From Pseudomonadota bacterium (GTDB lineage Bacteria > Pseudomonadota > Alphaproteobacteria > Azospirillales > Azospirillaceae), in contig JAEZPL010000400.1 in NCBI GenBank assembly GCA_023413605.1, forward strand, positions 1 through 6,265: a stretch of DNA of 6,265 nucleotides. The letters are read 5' to 3'. Every line of letters starts with the position of its first letter. Positions within the stretch are counted from its first letter, which is position 1. The position numbers and the translations under genes are program-made. The notes under the pieces were generated by a model. That model ran no database searches and had not been told where the DNA came from. It saw nothing but the letters and a program-made list of their open reading frames with translations. Shown here piece by piece: positions 1 through 5,133 of the stretch.

Positions 1-49
1 TCTGCTTCAGGACGGGATGCGGGGCGACGAGGATATCCAGAACGGCCAT
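1..49 (-). CDS. def: Peptide deformylase, N-terminal fragment (runs off the left edge)
   Basis: Only the first 16 codons are present, reading leftward from an ATG at 49-47: MAVLDILVAPHPVLKQ. This matches the usual deformylase opening, in which a short hydrophobic strand is followed by an A-P-x-P-x-L-K type motif. Deformylase is a metalloenzyme that removes the formyl group from the N-terminal methionine of new proteins. Its metal-binding motifs would lie outside the window. No clear Shine-Dalgarno sequence precedes the ATG; the nearest purine run is a weak GAG about 7 bases upstream. A good promoter lies at 90-118, so the gene probably has its own start of transcription rather than depending on the toxin-antitoxin genes upstream. 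The identification rests on a short N-terminus plus the nearby rmuC, which often neighbours def in alphaproteobacteria. Confidence 0.72.
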   Translation of the reverse strand, partial: MAVLDILVAPHPVLKQ

Positions 50-70
50 GGGAACTCGGCAACGGTGCAG

Positions 71-89
71 GGAAGAATTACAATCTTCC
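71..89. promoter_or_regulatory. Palindrome at the predicted transcription start of def
   Basis: GGAAGA (71-76) and TCTTCC (84-89) form a perfect 6-base inverted repeat around a 7-base AT-rich centre. It begins directly after the predicted -10 box of def, read leftward. It could be a repressor site covering the start point or a small hairpin at the 5' end of the def message. The sequence alone does not decide between them. Confidence 0.4.
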
Positions 90-118
90 AAAATATGGAG
101 AGCGGGCCGCGAGGTCAA
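90..118 (-). promoter_or_regulatory. Sigma-70-type promoter for def
   Basis: On the minus strand TTGACC (118-113) is followed, after exactly 17 bases, by TATTTT (95-90). These match the -35 and -10 consensus at 5/6 and 4/6 positions. Transcription would start near 83 and leave a leader of about 35 bases before the def ATG at 49. The promoter lies in the 91-base gap after the antitoxin gene, which places def outside the toxin-antitoxin transcription unit or gives it an extra promoter. Confidence 0.55.
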
Positions 119-140
119 GGAAGCCCGCCGTGCGTTGCAA

Positions 141-497
141 TCAAAGCAGGTCGTCGATGTCCACCTGCAACGCGTCCGCCAAAGCCTTGGCCTTATCCAC
201 GGACGGTGTTCGCAGCCCGTTTTCCAACTGGGACAGATAGGGCTTGCTGATGCCCGCCGCCGCCGCGAGCTGCTCCTGGGTCAGTCCGCGGTGCTCACGG
301 TACACCCGGATCGGGCTCTCGCCCTCGATTATGCGGTCCGCAAGCGCCGCGGGGATGAACTCCTGCGCCTTGGCCTTGGCGCGATCGTAGGAGCGGATGT
401 CGTCCAGGTCTTCCAGCGCTTCCCGCAGCTTCTGGAACTCGTCTTCGGGAACCAGCACATAGCGGGTGCCATCCCGTTCCAGCCGATCCAGTTTCAT
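141..497 (-). CDS. XRE-family antitoxin with Phd/RelB-like N-terminus
   Basis: This 118-residue protein is the probable antitoxin of a type II pair. Residues 1-40 carry the pattern RYVLVPEDEFQKL followed by an acidic helix (EALEDLDDI), as in proteins whose N-terminus dimerises and binds a RelE-type toxin. Residues 65-118 form a classic XRE/Cro helix-turn-helix, with LTQEQLAAAAGISKPYLSQ followed by LENG. It would neutralise the toxin encoded just upstream and, alone or in complex, bind the palindrome at 762-776 to repress the operon. Its ATG overlaps the toxin stop codon in an ATGA arrangement (494-497), which implies translational coupling. A strong AGGAGG lies at 512-507, inside the toxin gene and 9 bases from the ATG. 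The order (toxin first, HTH antitoxin second) is that of HigBA pairs. The toxin-binding role is inferred from family and position. Confidence 0.9.
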   Translation of the reverse strand: MKLDRLERDGTRYVLVPEDEFQKLREALEDLDDIRSYDRAKAKAQEFIPAALADRIIEGESPIRVYREHRGLTQEQLAAAAGISKPYLSQLENGLRTPSVDKAKALADALQVDIDDLL

Positions 498-751
498 TCG
501 TAAACGCCTCCTCTCGGGGCCACGCGTTCCACGGCCAGAATGCGCAGACCGTCGTCCAGATCGTAGATGACCCGCCAGTCTCCGACCCGCAGCCGGAATC
601 CGGGGCGCCCGGTCAGTGCCTTGACGTTGTTGTTGGCCGCTTGCGGTTCGACCGCGAGAGCCGCGATCTTGGAGCGGATGAGATCCGCTGTGTTGCGCGG
701 CATGCGCCGGAGGGTTCGAACCGCATCGCGGCTGTATTCGACGGTATACAC
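494..751 (-). CDS. RelE/HigB-type toxin
   Basis: This 85-residue basic protein has the RelE/ParE fold pattern. A first strand (YTVEYSRDAVRTL) leads into two helices with many arginines, then the hallmark FRLRVGDWRVIYDLD (residues 52-66), and a final strand ending APRGGVYE. Candidate catalytic or RNA-contacting residues by position in the family are K45, R53, R55, R60, R80 and Y84. RelE-type toxins cut mRNA in the ribosome, whereas ParE relatives poison gyrase. The conserved basic residues and the RVGDWRVIY block favour the mRNA-cutting group, but this is inference. The start codon at 751-749 is GTG, and no good Shine-Dalgarno sequence precedes it, unlike the antitoxin. That would keep toxin synthesis low. 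The gene appears full length and intact. Confidence 0.9.
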   Translation of the reverse strand: MYTVEYSRDAVRTLRRMPRNTADLIRSKIAALAVEPQAANNNVKALTGRPGFRLRVGDWRVIYDLDDGLRILAVERVAPRGGVYE

Positions 752-761
752 GATCCGGATG

Positions 762-776
762 TTAGCTGACAGCTAA
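762..776. promoter_or_regulatory. Operator palindrome of the toxin-antitoxin operon
   Basis: TTAGCT (762-767) and AGCTAA (771-776) make a perfect 6-base inverted repeat with a 3-base spacer, 10 bases upstream of the toxin start codon. Size, symmetry and position fit the binding site of the XRE antitoxin. It overlaps the place where the -10 box should lie for the -35 candidate at 795-800, which is the expected geometry for autorepression. Confidence 0.65.
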
Positions 777-794
777 TCATCCGTCAGGAAGCCC

Positions 795-800
795 AGTCAA
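795..800 (-). promoter_or_regulatory. Candidate -35 box of the toxin-antitoxin promoter
   Basis: The minus strand reads TTGACT at 800-795, a 5/6 match to the -35 consensus. A 17-base spacer would put the -10 element at 777-772, inside the operator palindrome. The sequence there (ATTAGC) is a poor -10 match. The promoter is therefore weak or recognised differently, and only the -35 half is convincing. Confidence 0.35.
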
Positions 801-806
801 GGCTCG

Positions 807-1037
807 TCACGCCGGCGAACGGGTGATCGACTTGATGGGGCCGCGCGGGTTGCCGGACATTTCGGCGATCTTGTTGTCCTGCTCCTCGATGAAGGCGCGG
901 GCCGGTTCGTCACCGTCCAGGCCGCCGACCAGCGCGCTGGGGACCTTGCGGTTGGAAGTGCGGGCACCATCCTCGTAGATCACGTCGAACAGCACGAAGG
1001 CGCTGTCGACGGGCTGCTTCTTTTTGGACTTGGCCAT
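807..1037 (-). CDS. Small hypothetical protein, 76 residues
   Basis: I do not recognise a named family. The ATG at 1037-1035 has GGAG 8 bases upstream (1049-1046); this start is preferred over an upstream ATG at 1094, which would lie inside the terminator hairpin. The protein opens with a basic stretch (MAKSKKKQP), then a hydrophobic strand (SAFVLFDVIYEDG, residues 12-24), then RTSNRKVPSALVGGLDGDE. An acidic helix (RAFIEEQDNKIAEM) follows, with a basic tail (GPIKSITRSPA). It has no signal peptide, membrane segment or cysteine. The alternating strand and charged helix, good ribosome site and GC-rich codon use indicate a real gene. It lies downstream of csp on the same strand, separated by a hairpin, and upstream of the toxin-antitoxin operon. 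It could be a small nucleic-acid-associated or stress protein, but that is a guess. Confidence 0.7.
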   Translation of the reverse strand: MAKSKKKQPVDSAFVLFDVIYEDGARTSNRKVPSALVGGLDGDEPARAFIEEQDNKIAEMSGNPRGPIKSITRSPA

Positions 1038-1087
1038 GGGGAATGCTCCAGGTTCGGAAAAGATCTTCGGGATTGGCGCAACGGAAA

Positions 1088-1111
1088 GGGGCACCGGTTG
1101 CCCGGTGCCCC
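1088..1111 (-). terminator. Intrinsic terminator of the cold-shock gene
   Basis: GGGGCACCGG (1088-1097) and CCGGTGCCCC (1102-1111) form a perfect 10-base-pair GC-rich stem with a 4-base loop. On the minus strand the stem is followed by TTTCCGT, a short U run. It starts 29 bases after the csp stop codon. The short U run makes it a moderate terminator, so some read-through into the small gene at 1037 is possible. Confidence 0.65.
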
Positions 1112-1140
1112 CCTTCGCAACGCCTTGAGCAACAGGTGGC

Positions 1141-1350
1141 TCAGACGGCCTTCAGGTTCTCCGCCGAGGTCTTGCCGCGCTTCGGATCGCGCTGCTCCTC
1201 GTAGGAGACCTTCTGGCCTTCATTCAGGCCACGCAGGCCGGCACGCTCCACCGCGGAGATATGGACGAAGACATCCGGGCCGCCGTTGTCCGGCTGGATG
1301 AAACCATAACCCTTGGTGCTGTTGAACCACTTGACGGTACCCACAGGCAT
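1141..1350 (-). CDS. cspA: Cold-shock domain protein (CspA family)
   Basis: This 69-residue protein is a single cold-shock domain of normal length. It begins MPVGTVKWFN and carries both RNA-binding motifs: RNP1 KGYGFI (residues 13-18) and RNP2 VFVHI (27-31). The later part (GLNEGQKVSYEEQ) and the C-terminus (SAENLKAV) are also typical. Such proteins bind single-stranded RNA or DNA, melt mRNA structure in the cytoplasm, and act in cold adaptation or general growth control. The ATG at 1350-1348 is chosen because GGAGGG lies 5 bases upstream (1361-1356) and because it begins the domain exactly; an in-frame ATG at 1368 would add six poorly matching residues. The leader between rmuC and this gene is about 185 bases. 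That would suit the long structured 5' leader common in csp genes, but I found no clear promoter or RNA fold in it. Confidence 0.97.
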   Translation of the reverse strand: MPVGTVKWFNSTKGYGFIQPDNGGPDVFVHISAVERAGLRGLNEGQKVSYEEQRDPKRGKTSAENLKAV

Positions 1351-1535
1351 GTTTGCCCTCCGATGCATAGGTGGCGCCGCATCGGCCGGTGCGACGCATC
1401 AGACTGTGTCCAGGCATATCGACGATCTGGGCACCCGAAGGCGTAGCAGGCCGGCAGTCCGAAGCAGAATGACAGGAGGGAGATTGGCACCGCCCGCTGT
1501 CATTGCAAGCCAAAATAAGGTTGCGCCGACTCTCC

Positions 1536-2954
1536 CTACGTCCCCACCCTGGCGCGCAGTTCCGGCGCCTGGAGCTGGCGCGGGGCAAGGTCGACCGGTT
1601 CCAGCAGCGGGATGTCGTCCGCGCTGTCCGGGGTCGCGTGCAGGTCGCGGAAGCGGCGGGCGCTGACCAGCACGCGGGATTCCAGGCTGCCGACCGCGCC
1701 GTTGTAGCAGCCCACGGCCTTTTCCAGCTGCACGCCCAGCCGTTCCATATGGCCGCCCAGGTCGTGCAGGCGCTTGTAGAGTTCGGCGCCCAGCGCGCTG
1801 ATCTCGCGGGCGTTGTCGGTCAGCCGTTCCTGCCGCCAGCCGTAGGCGACGGCGCGCAACAGCGCGATCAGCGTCGTCGGCGTGGCCAGGATCACGCGGT
1901 GGTCGATGCCCGCCTCGATCAGCGACGGGTCGTGCTCCAGCGCCGCGGAGAAGAAGTTCTCGCCGGGCAGGAACAGCACCACGAACTCCGGCGTGTCGTC
2001 GAACTGGTCCCAATAGGCCTTGGTGCCCAGCTGCTTCATGTGTTCCCGCACATGGCGGGCGTGGCGGGACAGGCCGTCGTGCCGCGCGCCGTCGTCGCCG
2101 GCCTGCACGCCGTCGAGATAGCCTTCCAGCGGAGTCTTGGCGTCCACCACGATGGTCTTGCCGCCCGGCAGCTTCACCACGAGGTCCGGGCGCAGTTTGC
2201 CCAGGGCGGTGTCCACGCTCGCCTGCTCCACGAAATCGCAGTGGTCGAGCATGCCGGCCATCTCGCACACCCGGCGCAGCTGGATTTCGCCCCAGCGTCC
2301 GCGCGCCGCCGGCGTGCGCAGGGCGCGGACGAGGTTGCCGGTCTCCGCCCTCAGTTGCGCCTGGGTGTCCAGCAGGGACAGCACCTGCTGCTTCAGCCCC
2401 TCATAGGCGCCGGCGCGGGTGCGTTCCATCTCCTGGATCTGGCTGTCCATCTTTTCCAGCGACTGGCGCACCGGCGCGACGATGTCGGAAATGGCGGTCT
2501 GCCGTTTTTCCAGGTCGCCCTTGGCCTGCTCCTGGAAAGTCGCCAGGGTCTCCTTGGCGAGGTCGAGGAAGCTTTGGTTGTTGGACCGCAGGGCCTCCGC
2601 CGACAGGGCCTTGAAGCTGTCGGACAGGGCGGCCTGCGCCTGCTCCAGCAGGGCGAGCTTTTCCGCGTGGGCGGAGCGTTCCTTGGCCAGCGTGGTGGTC
2701 AGCTCCGCCTGCCGCTCGCGGGTGGCGGCCAGTTCGCCGGTCAGGCGGGCGATCTGGTGGTCGCGGGCCTCGATCTCCTCCCGCAGGTCGTCCTCGATTC
2801 GCTCGGCGATGTCGAGGCGGGTGATCAGTTCCGCCCGGATGCCGTTGGCTTCCGCCTCCGCGCGCGCGGCGAGCACGCGCAGGAACGCCCCCGCGAGCAC
2901 GGCCCCCAGCAGGAGCCCAAGCGCCACCGACGCCCCGTCGAACGCGAACTGCAT
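1536..2954 (-). CDS. rmuC: RmuC family DNA recombination protein
   Basis: This 472-residue protein is close to the usual RmuC length. Residues 7-28 are a hydrophobic N-terminal membrane anchor. Residues 30-205 are a long, charged, glutamine- and glutamate-rich coiled coil. The RmuC domain follows, with RGRWGEIQLRRVCEMAGM (218-235), RPDLVVKLPGG and the restriction-endonuclease-like IVVDAKTPLEGYLD (268-281). It continues with FVVLFLPGENFFSAALE (324-340), then ILATPTTLIALLRAVAYGW. The D271-x-K273 motif fits the nuclease-like core predicted for the family. RmuC limits rearrangement at short inverted repeats in E. coli, but its biochemical role is not settled. The ATG at 2954-2952 is preferred because GGGGA lies about 5 bases upstream and the protein then starts at the anchor. 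An in-frame ATG at 2996 would add 14 residues, with a purine run only 2 bases away. Confidence 0.95.
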   Translation of the reverse strand: MQFAFDGASVALGLLLGAVLAGAFLRVLAARAEAEANGIRAELITRLDIAERIEDDLREEIEARDHQIARLTGELAATRERQAELTTTLAKERSAHAEKLALLEQAQAALSDSFKALSAEALRSNNQSFLDLAKETLATFQEQAKGDLEKRQTAISDIVAPVRQSLEKMDSQIQEMERTRAGAYEGLKQQVLSLLDTQAQLRAETGNLVRALRTPAARGRWGEIQLRRVCEMAGMLDHCDFVEQASVDTALGKLRPDLVVKLPGGKTIVVDAKTPLEGYLDGVQAGDDGARHDGLSRHARHVREHMKQLGTKAYWDQFDDTPEFVVLFLPGENFFSAALEHDPSLIEAGIDHRVILATPTTLIALLRAVAYGWRQERLTDNAREISALGAELYKRLHDLGGHMERLGVQLEKAVGCYNGAVGSLESRVLVSARRFRDLHATPDSADDIPLLEPVDLAPRQLQAPELRARVGT

Positions 2955-2974
2955 GGGAATCCCCAATGATCTCT

Positions 2975-3037
2975 TTCCGGCATCTTTTCCCGGCATGTCT
3001 TCCGGTAACCGGCAGCCTACAGGAAGGGATGCCGGAA
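2975..3037. repeat. Nested inverted repeats upstream of rmuC
   Basis: TTCCGGCATC (2975-2984) and GATGCCGGAA (3028-3037) are a perfect 10-base inverted repeat 43 bases apart. Between them lie a second CCGGCAT (2990-2996), 13 bases after the first, and the palindrome CCGGTAACCGG (3002-3012). The cluster lies 21 bases upstream of the chosen rmuC start, in the divergent gap. It could be a multi-part operator or a structured rmuC leader. No known binding motif was recognised. Confidence 0.4.
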
Positions 3038-3122
3038 CGAAACGCGAAAGAGAACGGGTGAGGAACGCGGGCGCAGCCGAAGGCCACGGCAGGGCGCGCT
3101 CACAGGCCCACCATCGGCAGGC

Positions 3123-3151
3123 TTGCTCCCGTCCCCGACCTGCGCCATATC
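3123..3151 (+). promoter_or_regulatory. Weak promoter candidate for the NUDIX gene
   Basis: TTGCTC (3123-3128), a 17-base spacer and CATATC (3146-3151) form a weak -35/-10 pair, with 3/6 matches each. Transcription would start about 6-7 bases later, at or next to the ATG at 3158. This would explain the lack of a ribosome-binding site if the message is leaderless. It is tentative because both boxes are poor. Confidence 0.25.
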
Positions 3152-3157
3152 CGACGC

Positions 3158-3715
3158 ATGCCCGAGGAACAATCCCCCCAAGGTCCCCGCGTCCGCGCCA
3201 TCCCGCCCGGTGAAGACCGCGAGCGGCTGATGTGTCCCGATTGCGGCTACATCGCTTACCAGAACCCGCTGATCGTGGTGGGAGCCGTGGCCGTGTGGGA
3301 AGGCCGCATCCTGCTGTGCCGCCGCGCCATCGAACCGCGCAAGGGTTTCTGGACCCTGCCCGCCGGATTCATGGAGGAGCGCGAAAGCACCATGGAGGGC
3401 GCGGCGCGCGAGGCGTGGGAGGAGGCGCGGGCGAAGATCGAGATCGATTCGCTGCTGGCCGTCTACGACATCCCGCGAATCAGCCAGGTGCAGATGATCT
3501 TCCGCGCGCGGCTGCTGTCGCCCGACGTTTCCGCCGGGCCGGAAAGCCAGGAGGTCGGGCTGTTCCGGTGGGAGGAGATCCCCTGGGACGAGCTGGCCTT
3601 CCCGACCGTGCACTGGGCGTTGCGCGAGCATCAGGCGCGCCTCGGCCGCACCGACTTCGCCCCGGCCATCAACCCCACGCCCGACGTGCTGGCCCAGTGG
3701 GAGCGGATGCTCTGA
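3158..3715 (+). CDS. NUDIX hydrolase with partial zinc-ribbon N-terminus
   Basis: This 185-residue cytoplasmic enzyme would hydrolyse a nucleoside diphosphate linked to another group; the substrate cannot be told from sequence. The NUDIX box spans residues 70-92: G70, E76, R84-E85 and E88-E89 are all in place, within GFMEERES and REAWEEARA. The late glycine of the consensus is replaced by R91, which I recall as usual in this subfamily. Ahead of the box, CPDCGYIAYQNP (26-37) looks like the second half of the zinc ribbon found in NADH-pyrophosphatase-like NUDIX proteins. Only one CxxC pair is present. The C-terminal part (FRWEEIPWDELAFPTVHWAL) is also typical. The ATG at 3158 is the first ATG, GTG or TTG after an in-frame stop at 3059-3061, so the N-terminus cannot be much longer. 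No Shine-Dalgarno sequence is visible. The gene diverges from rmuC and converges on the ChaN-like gene. Confidence 0.93.
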   Translation: MPEEQSPQGPRVRAIPPGEDRERLMCPDCGYIAYQNPLIVVGAVAVWEGRILLCRRAIEPRKGFWTLPAGFMEERESTMEGAAREAWEEARAKIEIDSLLAVYDIPRISQVQMIFRARLLSPDVSAGPESQEVGLFRWEEIPWDELAFPTVHWALREHQARLGRTDFAPAINPTPDVLAQWERML

Positions 3716-3767
3716 CCGTGGTAGGACATTGAGAAGGTGAGAAGGCCCCGCAGGTAAGGCCCGTGGG

Positions 3768-4973
3768 TCACTCCGCGGGGAACTTCGCGACCAGTTCCGT
3801 CGTCCCCTGCCGGCGCTTGACGGTCAGCGGCAGCCACGTGCCGGGGGCCTGGCGCTGCACCACCGCCGTCAGGTCGGACGGATCGCGCACCGGCGAACCC
3901 GCCGCCGCGACCACCACGTCGCCGGGGGCGAGACCCGCCGCCGCCGCCACGCTGCCTTCCGCCACCGAACGGATCTGCGCGCCGCCCTGGCCCGGTTCCA
4001 GCATCACGCCCAGGCGCGGGCGCCGCGCCGTGTCGGGTGACTCGGTGTCGTCCAGTCCATAGACCGCGTCGGCCACCCGCCCGTCGAGCGAATCGCAGGG
4101 TCGGTCCGGGTCCCAGGGAAGCAGGACCATGGAGTTCCCGATGCCCAGGTCGGCCAGCTGGTACGGCACGCCGTCGCGCCCCTCCAGATGGCCCATGCCG
4201 AGGATGGCGACCACGGTGCGGTTGGTGTCGCGGTTGGTGTCGGCGATGCGTTCCGCCATGGCGCGGTCCCACACCGACTGGGCCTCCACGAAACGCTGGA
4301 AGCTCTCCGCGTTGCGCTCCCTCCCGCCCTCGCCGGGGCCGTGGGCCTCCATCGCCTCGCGCAAGCGCTTCACGTAGGAGGACGGGGCCGGGGCCGGGTT
4401 GCCGACGCCTTCGCGGTCGGCCTGGGGAATGGCGGCCCAGCCTTCCCGCGCGGTGCGGCTGACCAGCCCGCGATCCACGTTCAGCGCGATCACCGGCAGG
4501 CGGTTCATCCGCGCGAAATGCAGAATGGGCAGGTAGAACGTCGCGTCGTAGCCCCAGACCTTCTGCCAGTTGGTGTCCTTCAGCAGCTCGGCTTCCGAGA
4601 TCTGGCCGGCGCTCCAGCGGTCGAGCACCGGCTGGGTGCTGCGGGGCAACATCTCCAGCCCGACGGCGAGGTTCGGATTCAGCGCATGCAGGGCCACCAG
4701 CGTGTGCAGCTGCCAGCGGTGGTGGTCGGCGCTGTCGTGCCGCTCGCCCAGCAGGACCACGGGCGCCTGGGCGGCGCGGCGCAGCAGGTCGGCGGTGTCC
4801 ACCGGGCGGGCGGAGGCGTCGGCCCAGCCTCCGGGCTTCACGCAGGTGGCTGCGGGCAGAGGGGGAGCGGTAGCCGGTGCGGCTTGGGCCGCAGCCTGGG
4901 CCATCGACGAGTTTGCCGGGAGGGCTGCCGCGCAGCCGGCGAGAAGCAGTGCAGCCATCAGACGGGAAAGCAC
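3768..4973 (-). CDS. ChaN-family lipoprotein with C-terminal PDZ domain
   Basis: This 401-residue protein is predicted to be a membrane-anchored lipoprotein. A short signal (residues 1-13, with R4 and LMAALLLAG) ends in the lipobox LLAGC with C14. A low-complexity Ala/Pro/Gln linker reaches residue 43. The ChaN-like domain (about 55-290) shows LLGERHDSADHHRWQ (74-88), GLEMLPRSTQPVLD, a YLPILHFAR segment and VVAILGMGHLEG (254-265). ChaN relatives bind heme and are linked to iron uptake. A linker then leads to a PDZ domain (about 320-398) with LGVMLEP, SVAAAAGLAPGDVVVAAAG and LPLTVKRRQG, which would bind peptide ends. The start is a GTG at 4973-4971, chosen because AGGAGG lies 9 bases upstream (4988-4983); an ATG five codons later is too far from it. 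The open frame continues upstream, but that part is antisense to the SDR gene. The partner and the substrate are unknown. Confidence 0.88.
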   Translation of the reverse strand: MLSRLMAALLLAGCAAALPANSSMAQAAAQAAPATAPPLPAATCVKPGGWADASARPVDTADLLRRAAQAPVVLLGERHDSADHHRWQLHTLVALHALNPNLAVGLEMLPRSTQPVLDRWSAGQISEAELLKDTNWQKVWGYDATFYLPILHFARMNRLPVIALNVDRGLVSRTAREGWAAIPQADREGVGNPAPAPSSYVKRLREAMEAHGPGEGGRERNAESFQRFVEAQSVWDRAMAERIADTNRDTNRTVVAILGMGHLEGRDGVPYQLADLGIGNSMVLLPWDPDRPCDSLDGRVADAVYGLDDTESPDTARRPRLGVMLEPGQGGAQIRSVAEGSVAAAAGLAPGDVVVAAAGSPVRDPSDLTAVVQRQAPGTWLPLTVKRRQGTTELVAKFPAE

Positions 4974-5035
4974 GTGACCAACCCTCCTCGACCCATTAGC
5001 CCAAGCTGATAATGTCAGGCTCTGAAGGTTGGGCG

Positions 5036-5052
5036 TGACGGCACCACCGTCA
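5036..5052. promoter_or_regulatory. Operator-like palindrome in the ChaN-like/SDR divergent gap
   Basis: TGACGG (5036-5041) and CCGTCA (5047-5052) are a perfect 6-base inverted repeat with a 5-base spacer. It overlaps a minus-strand TTGACG (5053-5048) that could be a -35 box for the ChaN-like gene, although no convincing -10 follows. A regulator binding here could affect both divergent genes. The two half-sites are short, so chance occurrence is possible. Confidence 0.3.
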
Positions 5053-5071
5053 ACCGCGCCCGCTCCACGCC

Positions 5072-5093
5072 GCAGAACCGCCGCAGAACCGCC
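5072..5093 (+). repeat. Two tandem copies of an 11-base unit
   Basis: GCAGAACCGCC occurs twice in a row (5072-5082 and 5083-5093) in the gap ahead of the SDR gene. The copies are identical. With only two units, replication slippage is a simple explanation, and no role is evident. Confidence 0.6.
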
Positions 5094-5133
5094 GCGCTGG
5101 CGCCGTGCCGCGAAGCACGCTATTCTGGACATT

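Noticed and set aside
1351..1535. A structured cold-shock leader or promoter upstream of csp
   Set aside because: The gap is long enough, but I found no matching -35/-10 pair and no convincing stem by eye. A folding calculation and start mapping would be needed.
1399..2268. A 289-codon minus-strand open frame overlapping rmuC
   Set aside because: It is an out-of-frame shadow of rmuC, composed mainly of Arg, Gly, Pro and Ala.
1503..2969. A 488-codon open frame on the plus strand
   Set aside because: It lies antisense to rmuC and reads as low-complexity Arg/Gln/Val/Leu sequence with no domain. GC-rich codon bias opens this frame; the minus-strand RmuC motifs are clear.
3746..3780. CCCCGC/GCGGGG inverted repeat at the meeting point of the NUDIX and ChaN-like genes, as a bidirectional terminator
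   Set aside because: The arms are only 6 bases, 23 bases apart, the right arm is inside the ChaN-like coding end, and no U run follows on either strand.
4188..5009. A 273-codon plus-strand open frame opposite the ChaN-like gene
   Set aside because: It is rich in Gly/His/Arg/Val with no recognisable domain and mirrors the codon bias of the real gene on the other strand.
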